The translations under genes and the position numbers were made by a program. A model generated the notes under the pieces. The model was not told where the DNA came from, did no database searches, and saw only the letters and a program-made list of their open reading frames with translations. A DNA stretch of 64,000 bases. Origin: Limnobacter sp. CACIAM 66H1 (lineage in GTDB: Bacteria; Pseudomonadota; Gammaproteobacteria; Burkholderiales; Burkholderiaceae_B). Location: positions 16,342 to 80,341 of the forward strand of contig NZ_LUJK01000010.1 of NCBI RefSeq assembly GCF_001601825.1. Direction: 5' to 3'. This document shows, piece by piece, positions 43,935-53,187 of the stretch. Position 1 is the stretch's first letter, and each line of letters begins with the position of its first letter.

Positions 43935-46690
43935 GCAACAGCGTGAATCAGGATGACAAGGACCAGCAATTGCGCGACGACATTCGCCTGTTGGGTGCTT
44001 TGCTGGGTGAAATCATCGCCGAGCAGCAAGGTTTGCCGGTATTTAATGCGATTGAAGAAGTAAGGCAGTTGTCGGTGCAGTACCGGCGCTTTGATGACAA
44101 GGCAGCACGCGCCAAACTGGAAGCTCGGCTTGAGGCTTTGTCGCAAGATGAAACCATTTCACTGATACGCTCTTTCTCGATTTTTTCGATGTTGAGCAAT
44201 ATTGCTGAAGACTGCCATTTGATTCGACGCAATCGCCAGCATGAACTGGCGGGTATGCCCGCGCGCGAGGCCAGCCTGGATTACACCATCCCCGAGTTGG
44301 AACGCGTGGGTGTGAATCGTGATGCAGTGCTTGCACGCCTGAAACAAACCGAATCTGTGCCAGTGCTTACCGCGCACCCCACCGAGGTGCAGCGCAAAAG
44401 TGTGCTGGATGCACAGCAAAGCATCATCGCGCTGATCCGCCACCGCGATGAAATTCAATTGACGCGTGAAGAGGCCAACGCCTGGCGGGATGAACTGAAA
44501 GCGGCCGTGCAGCGCTTGTTTCAAACCCGTTTGCTGCGCCGAAACAAATTGAGTGTGATTGACGAGGTCAACAATGCGCTGGCCTATTTCGACTCCACTT
44601 TTTTTGCGCAGGTGCCGCAGGTGTACCGCAAGCTGCAAAGCCTCCTGAATTTGCCCAGCACGGACAACTTTTTGCCCGTGAATGAGGACCCACTGGGCAA
44701 GGTGTTGACGGTGGGCTCGTGGATTGGTGGCGATCGCGATGGCAACCCGTTTGTGACTGCGCAGGTGCTGGACACCTCGTTGAAAATTCAAAGTCGCAAA
44801 GTGCTGGAGCATTATCTGGCCGAGGTGAATTGCCTGATTCGCGAATTCAGCGTGACCGATTATTTCTTGAAACCCAATCCGCCTTTGACCGAATTGGCCA
44901 ATGCCTCGGGGGAAGATTCAGCCCACCGCATGGATGAAACGCTGCGCCGCGCCTGTGTGGCAATTCGCAAACGGCTGGAAGCCACCTTTCAGCAAGCGGC
45001 TCAGGGCGAGTGCACTGCCCAGGCCTATGCAAGCCCAGCTGATTTTCTGGCCGATTTGAATACCCTGTTTTCTGCGCTGAATGACAACGGCATGCAGCGA
45101 ATTGCAGAAGGTCGTTTGGCGCTGCTGGCGCGCAAGGTGAAGGTGTTTGGTTTCTCTTTGATGGCTTTGGACCTTCGCCAAAACAGCGATGTGTTTGAAG
45201 AGGTGATTGCTGATTTGCTCAAGCAATCCACCCTGGGGAAAATTGATTACCTGGCCTGTGGCGAAGCCCAACGCGTTGAGCTTTTGTGTGCTGAACTGCG
45301 CACCCCTCGTTTGCTGTTCAGTGATTCCCTGCAGTACAGCGAGCGCACCCATTCAGAAATGGCGATTTTCAGAAAGGCCAAACTTGCCCATCAAATTCTC
45401 GGTGCTTCGGCCATTCAGAACTGCATCATTTCCAAAACCGCATCGGTGAGTGACCTGCTTGAACTGGCGGTGCTGCTGAAAGAGGCCCATTTGTTGAATG
45501 TGGCCACGGGCGAGATTGCCGTCAATGTGGTGCCTTTGTTTGAAACCATTGGCGACTTGCAGGCCGCGCCCGACATCATGAATCGTTTGTTCGGCATTCC
45601 CGAATACCGCACCTTGGTAGCTTCGCGCGGGCATGTGCAGGAAGTGATGCTGGGCTATTCAGACAGCAACAAGGATGGCGGTTTTGTCACTTCCGGTTGG
45701 AGCCTGTACCAGGCCGAAATTGGTTTGGTGGATGTGTTTGCAAAACACGGCATCAAGATTCGCCTGTTCCATGGCCGGGGTGGTTCGGTGGGGCGCGGTG
45801 GCGGTTCGAGCTACCATGCCATTTTGGGTCAACCACCGGGTGCGGTGGATGGTCGCATTCGTTTGACTGAACAGGGCGAAGTGATCGCCGCCAAGTACGG
45901 TATTGAATCGCTGGGTCGGCGCAACCTGGAGGTGTTGGTGTCAGCGAACCTGATGGTGTCTGAACACACCGAGCTGACGCGTGAAGTACCCGCGAAGTAC
46001 TTGGAACTCATGGCGAAGCTGTCGGAACATGCCTTCAACGCTTACCGGGATTTGGTCTACAACACCGATGGATTTCTGGATTACTTCAAACAGTCCACGG
46101 TCATTTCTGAAATTGCCAGTTTGAACATTGGTAGCCGCCCCGCGTCCCGCAAAGCCAACTGGACTATTGAAGATTTGCGCGCCATTCCCTGGGTGTTCAG
46201 CTGGGCGCAAAGCCGTGTGATGTTGCCGGGGTGGTATGGCTTTGGCACGGCGGTGGCCACTTTGCGTACCCGCTTGAGCGAGCCCGAATTGCAGGATCTG
46301 CAAGCCATGGCGAAACAATGGCCCTTCTTTAACACCATGCTGTCAACATTGAACATGGTGCTGGCCAAAGCGGACATGGCGATTGCATCGCGTTATGCCG
46401 CCATGGTGGAAGACGCTGCACTGCGTGACAAAGTGTTTGGCCGCATTGCCGCCGAGCATGCACGTGCCGTGGAAGGGCTGTTGTGGCTGACTGGGCAACA
46501 AGAATTGCTGGCGGACAACCCATTGCTGAAACGTTCCATTGAAGCGCGTTTTCCGTATGTCGACCCGCTGAACCATGTGCAGGTTGAACTGTTGCGCAGG
46601 CACCGCCAAGGCGAACTGGATGAGCGCGTGGCGCGCGGCGTTCACCTGTCGATCAACGGCATTGCCACTGGCTTAAGGAACAGTGGCTAG
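43931..46690 (+). CDS. ppc: Phosphoenolpyruvate carboxylase
   Basis: Anaplerotic enzyme making oxaloacetate from PEP and bicarbonate. Conserved sites are TAHPTEVQRKS, the Gly-rich loop FHGRGGSVGRGGG and GYSDSNKDGGF. The GTG at 43931 is chosen because GGAGGA (43919-43924) stands 6 nt before it and GTG overlaps the zwf stop as GTGA; this gives 919 aa. Residues upstream of it in the ORF track are not conserved. Coupling to zwf ties carbon flow from KDPG cleavage to C4 acid supply. Confidence 0.95.
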   Translation: MSNSVNQDDKDQQLRDDIRLLGALLGEIIAEQQGLPVFNAIEEVRQLSVQYRRFDDKAARAKLEARLEALSQDETISLIRSFSIFSMLSNIAEDCHLIRRNRQHELAGMPAREASLDYTIPELERVGVNRDAVLARLKQTESVPVLTAHPTEVQRKSVLDAQQSIIALIRHRDEIQLTREEANAWRDELKAAVQRLFQTRLLRRNKLSVIDEVNNALAYFDSTFFAQVPQVYRKLQSLLNLPSTDNFLPVNEDPLGKVLTVGSWIGGDRDGNPFVTAQVLDTSLKIQSRKVLEHYLAEVNCLIREFSVTDYFLKPNPPLTELANASGEDSAHRMDETLRRACVAIRKRLEATFQQAAQGECTAQAYASPADFLADLNTLFSALNDNGMQRIAEGRLALLARKVKVFGFSLMALDLRQNSDVFEEVIADLLKQSTLGKIDYLACGEAQRVELLCAELRTPRLLFSDSLQYSERTHSEMAIFRKAKLAHQILGASAIQNCIISKTASVSDLLELAVLLKEAHLLNVATGEIAVNVVPLFETIGDLQAAPDIMNRLFGIPEYRTLVASRGHVQEVMLGYSDSNKDGGFVTSGWSLYQAEIGLVDVFAKHGIKIRLFHGRGGSVGRGGGSSYHAILGQPPGAVDGRIRLTEQGEVIAAKYGIESLGRRNLEVLVSANLMVSEHTELTREVPAKYLELMAKLSEHAFNAYRDLVYNTDGFLDYFKQSTVISEIASLNIGSRPASRKANWTIEDLRAIPWVFSWAQSRVMLPGWYGFGTAVATLRTRLSEPELQDLQAMAKQWPFFNTMLSTLNMVLAKADMAIASRYAAMVEDAALRDKVFGRIAAEHARAVEGLLWLTGQQELLADNPLLKRSIEARFPYVDPLNHVQVELLRRHRQGELDERVARGVHLSINGIATGLRNSG

Positions 46691-46703
46691 CAGGGAGTGA
46701 ATT

Positions 46704-47498
46704 GTGGAAACGGTACAAATTGCCAGCTGGAATGAGTTTGTGGCCTTGACCTCAGAATGCGACGGTTGGGCGTTTCGGGGATTGCAGGATGCCGACTGGC
46801 CGCTGCTAAGTTCCTTGTCGCGCTACCTTCAGAATTACGTGCCTGACAAAACATTCTGGCGCTCGCGCGAAGAACGTGCCTTTCGGATTTTTCGCCGCAA
46901 GGCGCACAATTATTTGCCCGATGCCAGTGTGCTGGACGACGACATTCGTTGCCTGGCCTTGATGCAGCATCACGGTGCACCCACTCGCATGCTCGACTTC
47001 ACGAAGTCGCCTTTTGTAGCTGCGTTTTTTGCCTTGGAAAGAGCGGTAAAAAATTCGGCCGTGTTTGCCTTGGACACTCCACGGTTGTGGATGGCCACGC
47101 CGATCAACAATGCCACCCTGCACCGCGACATGATAGACCCGCGTATTCCAGGCAATTTTGAGCGTTACTTTGCAACCAATGCCAACGACATCATGTGGGT
47201 GGGCGAACCCGACCAGATGGATCGGCGGCTGGTGGCGCAATCAGGTACGTTTGTGGTGCCGGGTGTGTTGGACAAACCGATTGATGAAATTATTCAACAG
47301 TACGAGACCGGCCCTGCGATGATCCGCAAGTTCATTTTGCCGGCCAGCATTCGAAAAGAGGCCATGTTGGCCCTGTACCGAATGAACATCACGCATGCCA
47401 CGCTGTTTCCAGACCTCGACGGGCTTTCACGCTCCATTTCTTATGAGCTTGAAATTACCTGGCCGGGGCATGTGCTGGCCGAAAGGAAATCGCAGTGA
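46704..47498 (+). CDS. FRG-domain protein
   Basis: Protein of 264 aa with an FRG (Phe-Arg-Gly) domain: the defining FRGLQDADWPLLSSLSR near residue 25 and HHGAPTRMLDF with FVAAFFAL near 95. FRG proteins occur in many bacteria without an established enzymatic role, and some lie near defence or mobile elements. The start is GTG 46704 with AGGGAGTG upstream. No partner gene is identified: ppc lies just upstream and a convergent antiporter downstream. Confidence 0.8.
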   Translation: METVQIASWNEFVALTSECDGWAFRGLQDADWPLLSSLSRYLQNYVPDKTFWRSREERAFRIFRRKAHNYLPDASVLDDDIRCLALMQHHGAPTRMLDFTKSPFVAAFFALERAVKNSAVFALDTPRLWMATPINNATLHRDMIDPRIPGNFERYFATNANDIMWVGEPDQMDRRLVAQSGTFVVPGVLDKPIDEIIQQYETGPAMIRKFILPASIRKEAMLALYRMNITHATLFPDLDGLSRSISYELEITWPGHVLAERKSQ

Positions 47499-47512
47499 GC
47501 TGATGCGCTAGT

Positions 47513-48733
47513 TCAGCTTCGGCTTTCCTGGCGGTATTCTTCTAGCTTGTTGCCCCGGTACACCTGTTTAAAGAAAATGGGTGTCAGGAAGGTGGTGACA
47601 ATGCCCATTAACACCAAGGTTGAGAACATGGTAGGGCCAATAAAGCCGTTCTGGTAGGCAATGCCGGCCACCACCAGTTCCATCACGCCACGGCCGTTGA
47701 GTACTGCCCCCAAACCCAATGATTCCCGGTGCTCCATTCCCACCATCAAACCGCCCAGCCAGCCCGCGAACAGTTTGGTGACAATCGACACCACGATGAC
47801 GATGAATGGGAATTCCCATTCGCTGAGGCTGACCAGTTGAAGTTCAAGGCCCAGATATGCAAAGAAAATAGGGCCCAGAAAACCGTTGGTAATTGACCCG
47901 AGCGTGCCTTGCAGGTCTTTGTAGCGCGAGGCGATGAAGTGTTTTTTGTCCAGAAACAGCGCACCAAAAAATGCACCAATCACAAAGTGAAAACCCAAAG
48001 CCTCACTGATGGTGCCAAACACCAGAACAAACACAATCACAATGCCGAACAAAGCCTCAGGACCAAATACCTTGATCATGGATTCTGGCAAGGCCTGCAC
48101 ATTCACATTGCGTTTTTCGAGCCAGTTCAGCAATTGGTTCAGCCCCACCACCACCAGGCCCATGGCCATCAGTTTCAGGGTGGCTATGCCCACAGCCACG
48201 CTGGCGTCGCCCAGTGTGAGTGTTTCAGGCAGGTTCAGCACAATACCCAGAATAAAAAGCGCAGCCACGTCGTTGACCACTGCGGTGGCCAGTGAAAATT
48301 TGGCAATCGGGGTGTGCAAAATTCCGAGGCTGTCCATCAGCTTTACGGCCACAGGCAATGCGGTGATTGAAATGCACAGGCCCAGAAAAATCATGCGCAT
48401 GATGTCCTGACCAAATGCTGCCGCAACCAACACACCACCACCGAAGGGAATGAAAAAGCTGATGGCTGCCAACATAAGCCCGCGCCCTTTCATGGCGCCC
48501 ACAATGTCGGAAAAGCGCATTTCAAGGCCGGCATTCAAAATGATCAGAAACACAGCCAATTCAGTCACGCCGGCAAGGGCTTTGTTGGGTTCAATCAAAC
48601 CCAGAATGGCCGGGCCCAGCAATACCCCGGCCAGAATTTCACCGATCAGCTCGGGCTGGTTGTAGCGTGCAAACAGGCGGCCGAACAAGCGGGCGACCAC
48701 AATAAGCAATAGCAAGCTGGACAGCAGTGACAT
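47513..48733 (-). CDS. CPA2-family cation/proton antiporter
   Basis: Kef-type Na+/H+ or K+/H+ antiporter of 406 aa with about twelve hydrophobic segments. Signature sequences: FARYNQPELIGEILAGVLLGP near residue 20, ATAVVNDVAALF near 145 with the ion-binding Asp, and NGRGVMELVVAG near 345. It has no RCK/TrkA-N domain, so it is a short NapA/KefB-type form without the cytosolic regulator. It is divergent from the Nudix gene. Confidence 0.88.
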   Translation of the reverse strand: MSLLSSLLLLIVVARLFGRLFARYNQPELIGEILAGVLLGPAILGLIEPNKALAGVTELAVFLIILNAGLEMRFSDIVGAMKGRGLMLAAISFFIPFGGGVLVAAAFGQDIMRMIFLGLCISITALPVAVKLMDSLGILHTPIAKFSLATAVVNDVAALFILGIVLNLPETLTLGDASVAVGIATLKLMAMGLVVVGLNQLLNWLEKRNVNVQALPESMIKVFGPEALFGIVIVFVLVFGTISEALGFHFVIGAFFGALFLDKKHFIASRYKDLQGTLGSITNGFLGPIFFAYLGLELQLVSLSEWEFPFIVIVVSIVTKLFAGWLGGLMVGMEHRESLGLGAVLNGRGVMELVVAGIAYQNGFIGPTMFSTLVLMGIVTTFLTPIFFKQVYRGNKLEEYRQESRS

Positions 48734-48845
48734 AGTGAAATTTACAGAAAGATGGCGATTGAGTTTACCACTGGCAAGCTTAGGGTTAACGCGGAGAACT
48801 CAATGTGGTCAAATGTGCTGTTTCAATCTTTTGACTTGGCGTTGT

Positions 48846-49388
48846 ATGTTCGATTCTGAAAAGCACCTGGAAGAAACCTGCATCACCAGCACACGCGTGT
48901 TTGACGGGCATTTGATGAAAGTGAACCAGGACACAGTGCGCCTGCCCAATGGCGAACAATCGGTGCGCGAATACACGGTGCACCCGGGTGCAGTGGCCAT
49001 TATTCCCATTCTGGATGACGGTCGCTTTGTGATGGAGCGGCAATTTCGCTACCCTCTGCACCGCGTGTTTCTGGAATTCCCGGCTGGCAAAATTGATCCG
49101 GGTGAAGACCCAGTGGCCACGGCTCACCGGGAACTGCTGGAAGAAACCGGATATGTGGCACAAACGCTGGAATACATCACCACCGTTCACCCGGTCATTT
49201 CCTATTCCACAGAAAAGATCGAGTTGTATGTGGCGCGTGGTTTAACCCTGCAAGAACGACAGCTGGACCACAATGAGTTTCTGGACGTGGTGCTGGTTGA
49301 ACCTGCCGAGTTGATGAGGCAGATCAAGGCAGGTGAAGTCAGTGATGTGAAAACGATTATTGGAGCGTTTTGGGTGGCACAAACCTGA
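48846..49388 (+). CDS. Nudix hydrolase, ADP-ribose pyrophosphatase-like
   Basis: Nudix enzyme of 180 aa. The box GKIDPGEDPVATAHRELLEETGY fits Gx5Ex7REUxEExGU exactly. A Pro about fifteen residues after the box (TVHPVISYS) fits ADP-ribose pyrophosphatase-type enzymes. The ORF track starts at 48735, but Met at 48846 (MFDSEKHLEETC) is the family-like start. The 3' end overlaps the convergent ATC-hydrolase-like gene by 32 bp. Confidence 0.87.
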   Translation: MFDSEKHLEETCITSTRVFDGHLMKVNQDTVRLPNGEQSVREYTVHPGAVAIIPILDDGRFVMERQFRYPLHRVFLEFPAGKIDPGEDPVATAHRELLEETGYVAQTLEYITTVHPVISYSTEKIELYVARGLTLQERQLDHNEFLDVVLVEPAELMRQIKAGEVSDVKTIIGAFWVAQT

Positions 49389-49968
49389 AGTCGCACAGTG
49401 GGTGTGCTTGGGCAATGGTTTGGGCGCGTTGCAATTGCAAACCCCACTGCGCAGCCATTTGGTGGTCCAGGCTGCAGGCGGCATGGCGGGTTAGTTCAGG
49501 CACGCCCTGCTGTTTAAAGTAATTGGCCAGCGGGCAAACAGTGACATCAAAGGCCACCGCACCGTTGGTGGGGTGCACTGCGCGTACAAACGGTTTGGTG
49601 AACATCACCTTGAACATGAGGTTGGTCAACCACCGTGCGCGCACCAGTGCTTTTGCGCTGCGCAGGCGAGACAGCTTGAAACCCAATTCAATCGGCGGAC
49701 CAAATAGTTGCCAGTTGATGGTTTCAATCAACTGGCCTGCTTCGGTGCGGGGCATTCCCTCTTCCAGTGCTGCGCGGTACAAGGCCACATCCCATTCCAT
49801 GTAGCGCATGATCAACCCCAAGCCCAACGAATGTGGTGGGCGTGTGTGTTGAATACTTTGTTGAATGCGCTGCGCAGTTTGCCACAGTGGCGCAGTGACA
49901 ACTGGCTTGACCTGCCTGGCAAAAGCATGGTTTGGCAAGTAAAACCGCAGCGCAGCCAGCAGGTTCAT
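49357..49968 (-). CDS. L-2-amino-thiazoline-4-carboxylic acid hydrolase family protein
   Basis: ATC-hydrolase-like protein of 203 aa. Family signature: FDVTVCPLANYFKQQGVPEL, AACSLDHQMA and the terminal CDFRF. The C-terminal half holds the conserved Cys and His residues that mark this family. In Pseudomonas a relative opens ATC on the way to cysteine; whether this protein does so is unknown. It is 9 bp downstream of the MBL gene on the same strand. Confidence 0.75.
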   Translation of the reverse strand: MNLLAALRFYLPNHAFARQVKPVVTAPLWQTAQRIQQSIQHTRPPHSLGLGLIMRYMEWDVALYRAALEEGMPRTEAGQLIETINWQLFGPPIELGFKLSRLRSAKALVRARWLTNLMFKVMFTKPFVRAVHPTNGAVAFDVTVCPLANYFKQQGVPELTRHAACSLDHQMAAQWGLQLQRAQTIAQAHPLCDFRFVPPKTLQ

Positions 49969-49977
49969 GGCGAGGCC

Positions 49978-50622
49978 TTAAAACTGCAGGTCGCGCACAT
50001 ACGGGTTGCTTCGGCGTTCCTGACCAAAGCTGCCCTCTGGCCCGTGGCCTGGAATAAACACGGTGTCATTGCCCATGGGCCACAAGCGGTTGCGAATGCT
50101 GTCGATCAGGGTTTCATGGTCACCACCGGGAAAGTCCGTGCGACCCATGCTGCCCACAAACAGCACATCGCCCACAAACGCACGTTTGGCTTCCTCCGAG
50201 TGAAACACCACATGGCCCGGTGTGTGGCCCGGGCAGTGGCGCACATTCAGGGTGCAATCGCCAATTTGAACCGTGTCGCCATCGACCAGCCAACGGTTGG
50301 GTGTGAAAGGTTTACTCAAGGGAAAGTTGAACATGCGGCTTTGGTCGGCCAGTCTATCGATCCAGAACTGGTCACCCACGTGTGGGCCGATGATGGGCAA
50401 GTTCAATTGCTCGGCCAGTTCTGCCACCCCACCTGCGTGGTCAATGTGCGCGTGGGTGAGCCAGATTGCTTGCAGCTCCAGATTGCGATCGGCAACAGCC
50501 TTCTTGAGTTTGTTCAGATCGCCACCGGGGTCGATGATGGCGGCCTTGTTGGTTTCACTGCACCACACGATGGAACAGTTTTGTGCAAACGGTGTAACAG
50601 GAATGGTGTGGTAGCGAAGCAT
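49978..50622 (-). CDS. MBL-fold hydrolase, glyoxalase II-like
   Basis: Metallo-beta-lactamase-fold hydrolase of 214 aa. The zinc motif THAHIDHAGG (HxHxDH) is near residue 60, followed by RHCPGHTPGHVV and DVLFVGSMGRTDFPGGD, typical of the YcbL/glyoxalase II subfamily. The ORF track start at 50826 adds an unrelated leader; Met 50622 (MLRYHTIPV) is the true start. It may hydrolyse lactoylglutathione-like thioesters, which remains inference. Confidence 0.87.
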   Translation of the reverse strand: MLRYHTIPVTPFAQNCSIVWCSETNKAAIIDPGGDLNKLKKAVADRNLELQAIWLTHAHIDHAGGVAELAEQLNLPIIGPHVGDQFWIDRLADQSRMFNFPLSKPFTPNRWLVDGDTVQIGDCTLNVRHCPGHTPGHVVFHSEEAKRAFVGDVLFVGSMGRTDFPGGDHETLIDSIRNRLWPMGNDTVFIPGHGPEGSFGQERRSNPYVRDLQF

Positions 50623-50722
50623 GTGGCGTGTGGGTGAATACAGTGGAGATATAGTAGTGAAATTGTGGTGTTGATTCAAATTAACCCGGTTCAATTGACC
50701 AAGAAAAAGGGGGTTCGAGTTT

Positions 50723-51052
50723 ATGGGAACAGCGGCATATCGCAGATTTCTGGTGGTACTGGCTGTGGCATTCGCCGTGGCATTTGCCTTGGTGTGCATT
50801 CCGCCGTTCATCGACAATCCAGACATTGTGGGTGCGTTTGCGGGTGGTTTTGTGAACCCCTACGCCTCGGGTTATGCCATGGACATTTTCTTCACCTGGG
50901 CCGTGTTGGCCGTGTGGGTGATGTACGAGGCGAAAGTGAAGGGCATTCGCCACGGTTGGGTGGCGTTGCTGCTGGGCGTGGTGCCCGGTGTTGCCACCGG
51001 GTTTGCGGTGTACCTGTTGATTCGTTTGAATCAGGAACAGGCCGCAGCTTGA
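50723..51052 (+). CDS. DUF2834 family small membrane protein
   Basis: Membrane protein of 109 aa with three hydrophobic segments, matching DUF2834 (FVNPYASGYAMDIFFTW). The function is unknown. It is convergent with the alternative oxidase gene, with only 2 bp between the stops. The start is an ATG whose upstream region is AT-rich. Confidence 0.75.
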   Translation: MGTAAYRRFLVVLAVAFAVAFALVCIPPFIDNPDIVGAFAGGFVNPYASGYAMDIFFTWAVLAVWVMYEAKVKGIRHGWVALLLGVVPGVATGFAVYLLIRLNQEQAAA

Positions 51053-51054
51053 AA

Positions 51055-51669
51055 TTACACCGCCAGCGGATGATCGGCCATGTCGTGGTTCACATCGGCA
51101 TGGCCTTGTTCATCTTTGCGCACGGCGATGACCACATCGCGTAGCTTGGCATCGGCGGGCAGCTTGTAATAGTCGATTGCAATTTTCGGTGCGGCGATGT
51201 TTTCAATTCGGCCCGCATCAATTTCAGCCAGGTAGTCGGTGTAGCTGATTACTGCCTGGTTCTCGAAGTAGCCCACCATGCGGTGAGCGGTTTTCGGGAA
51301 GAACACATACAGCACGAAATAGAAGTGCCAAAACACCAGTTGGGCAAACAATACCAGCAGCCGCTCGCCCACACTGGGTTTTGCAATTTCAATAAAAATC
51401 ATCAAATGCATGCGTTCGTTTTCCGCTTCTTCAAGCAGGGTTCGAATGGTGGGGCCGTAGCCGGTTTTCATTTTCCGCAAGCTCTTCAGGTGGATCCACA
51501 TGCCAGCCACCATGCCGGGTACACCTGCCACCGTTTCCAGAATGACCGCCCGATGACCGTAGCGTTTGGCAAAGAAAGTGTCGGCAAACCAGCGAAAAAA
51601 CATGGTCAGCGATTTTGCGAACTTGTCAGAGAAGTCTTTGGGGGTGGGTTCTTGAGGCAATGCTTCCAT
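51055..51669 (-). CDS. Alternative oxidase
   Basis: Di-iron ubiquinol oxidase of the AOX family, 204 aa. All six metal ligands can be placed: Glu45 (VILETVAG), Glu85 and His88 (NERMH), Glu136 (YFENQAV), Glu187 and His190 (DEQGH). It also has the RYGHRAVILETVAGVPG signature. AOX accepts electrons from quinol and reduces oxygen without proton pumping, and resists cyanide, sulfide and NO. It is an unusual enzyme in bacteria. The upstream SD (AGGAG) is strong. No accessory gene is next to it; DUF2834 is convergent. Confidence 0.9.
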   Translation of the reverse strand: MEALPQEPTPKDFSDKFAKSLTMFFRWFADTFFAKRYGHRAVILETVAGVPGMVAGMWIHLKSLRKMKTGYGPTIRTLLEEAENERMHLMIFIEIAKPSVGERLLVLFAQLVFWHFYFVLYVFFPKTAHRMVGYFENQAVISYTDYLAEIDAGRIENIAAPKIAIDYYKLPADAKLRDVVIAVRKDEQGHADVNHDMADHPLAV

Positions 51670-51805
51670 GTGCTCTACTCCTGAGGTGTGACGACAGCGC
51701 TTTTATTTACTTTTTGAATTAGTCTACGCTGATTGGAATGTGGGGGCTAGCCCTTAAAATCACTGCCAAAACAAAGAGAGGCTGACTTATTTGAGGGAAA
51801 GGGCA

Positions 51806-52198
51806 ATGAATAAACTGATATTCAAATTTGTTCTAATTGGATTTTTAGGGGTGTCATCTTGGGCCTTCGCAGACAGCGCCAATGATGAAGAACTTTGTGC
51901 GCAGATGAAAGATGCAAAAACAGAGATGGAAGATACGCTTCTACAGATCAAGCAGAGAAAACAAAATGACTCGGCATTTCTTAAGGCGTTGAACAATAGT
52001 CAGAAGCAATGGATGCAATATGTGGATGCGGAATTACTCATGCAGTTTCCCTCGCAGCAGTTCATCGACTACGGTTCTGTTTTGCCGATGTGCCAATGCG
52101 TAACCCGACTGGGTTTAGTTCAGGAACGAATTGTTACTTTAAAGCAATGGCTTGAGCCAGTTGTGGAGGGGGATGTGTGTACGGGAAGCAAGCGGTGA
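51806..52198 (+). CDS. LprI-like (DUF1311) secreted small protein
   Basis: Exported protein of 130 aa, beginning at ATG 51806 with GGAAAGGG before it. A signal peptide (KFVLIGFLGVSSWAFA) is followed by a DUF1311/LprI-type domain with CAQMKDAKTEMEDTL, the QKQWMQYVDAE segment and conserved Cys residues (MCQC, VCTG). LprI of Mycobacterium inhibits lysozyme. It is noticeably more AT-rich than its neighbours. Confidence 0.7.
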   Translation: MNKLIFKFVLIGFLGVSSWAFADSANDEELCAQMKDAKTEMEDTLLQIKQRKQNDSAFLKALNNSQKQWMQYVDAELLMQFPSQQFIDYGSVLPMCQCVTRLGLVQERIVTLKQWLEPVVEGDVCTGSKR

Positions 52199-52229
52199 AT
52201 CGAAGTTAGCGTAAGCCCCACCAGGCGCC

Positions 52230-52535
52230 GTGGAGAGGGGCTGCGGTTGGACTACAAACACAATTTGTATTGAGACAGAAAGCCTTGTTACGTGCAGAAT
52301 ACGGTTGAAGCAACAACTTTATTCAACCAAATCCATCCTGATAAAAAGCGCAGAAGATCGCGATAGCGACATCAAGATTCTCGAATCATTGCTAAACCAC
52401 CCTGCTGCATCTGCCTTGACGAAACGCAACATTGAAAAAGAGATTCGAGCAATCAAGGGCCTGCAATGTCGTTGTAGGGAATTGCGGAGAAACCTTCATC
52501 TTTCGAGATATGCTCAATTCCTGATTTGGAGATGA
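52230..52535 (+). pseudogene. Remnant of a NERD-domain (nuclease-related) protein N-terminus
   Basis: The stretch KSAEDRDSDIKILESLL and the following HPAASALTKRNIEKEIRAIK match the N-terminal helical leader of NERD-type proteins, which normally continues into an AGxKGE motif and the NERD nuclease-like domain. Here the frame ends in unrelated residues, and nothing resembling the NERD domain follows in the 150 bp up to the flavodoxin gene. Together with the non-coding 52199-52229 and 52536-52686, this 488-bp stretch holds nothing else identifiable. It is probably a decayed fragment. Confidence 0.45.
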
Positions 52536-52686
52536 CCATTTTTGAGTTCAGTGGTTTTTGCACAGCTAGATTGGACATGAATTTGCCTCTGGGCGAGAGT
52601 TTTAAATTTTCACGAGTCTAGGGGCTGTTTTCATGGCTATCAAACTTGTACCCTGTTCAGGTTAAATAGAAACCCTCACCCAGCCC

Positions 52687-53178
52687 ATGAAAACCCTGCT
52701 CATCATTTACCACTCCATCACCGGCGGTTCCAAAGCGATGGCCCATGCCGTGGCTGAGGGTGCTGCAACTGAAGCGGAGGTAAGTACCCTGCTGCTTCAC
52801 GCCAGTGAAACAAACGCCGAACATGTTTTGAATGCGCACGGCTATGTATTCGTTACCCCCGAAACTTTGGGCAGCATGGCGGGTTTGATGAAAGACTTTT
52901 TTGACCGCACCTACTATGCTGCGCTCGACCAAATCAATGGGCGGCCCTACACGGTGTTGGTGTGCGCCGGCAGCGACGGGCAGGGTGCAATCAAGCAAAT
53001 TCAGCGCATTGCCACGGGGTGGCGTTTAACGGAAATGGCACCGCCACACATTGTGTGTACCCACGTACAAACGCCTGAAAAAATTCTGGCACCCAAAACC
53101 ATTGGCCCTGCGGATTTGCAACATGGCCGCGATTTGGGCGCTGCATTCGCAGGTGGTTTGGCTTTGGGTTTGTTTTAA
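52687..53178 (+). CDS. Flavodoxin family protein
   Basis: Flavodoxin-like FMN-binding protein of 163 aa. The phosphate loop YHSITGGSKAMA starts at residue 8, and TPETLGSMAGLMKDFFDRTYYA and VCAGSDGQGAIKQI fit the fold. It may be an NAD(P)H quinone or FMN reductase-type protein. It is convergent with the TRIC channel gene. Partner redox proteins are not adjacent. Confidence 0.8.
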   Translation: MKTLLIIYHSITGGSKAMAHAVAEGAATEAEVSTLLLHASETNAEHVLNAHGYVFVTPETLGSMAGLMKDFFDRTYYAALDQINGRPYTVLVCAGSDGQGAIKQIQRIATGWRLTEMAPPHIVCTHVQTPEKILAPKTIGPADLQHGRDLGAAFAGGLALGLF

Positions 53179-53187
53179 ATCACCAAT

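Noticed and set aside
48735-48845. N-terminal extension of the Nudix ORF
   Set aside because: The Nudix fold begins at Met 48846; the extra residues are not family-like.
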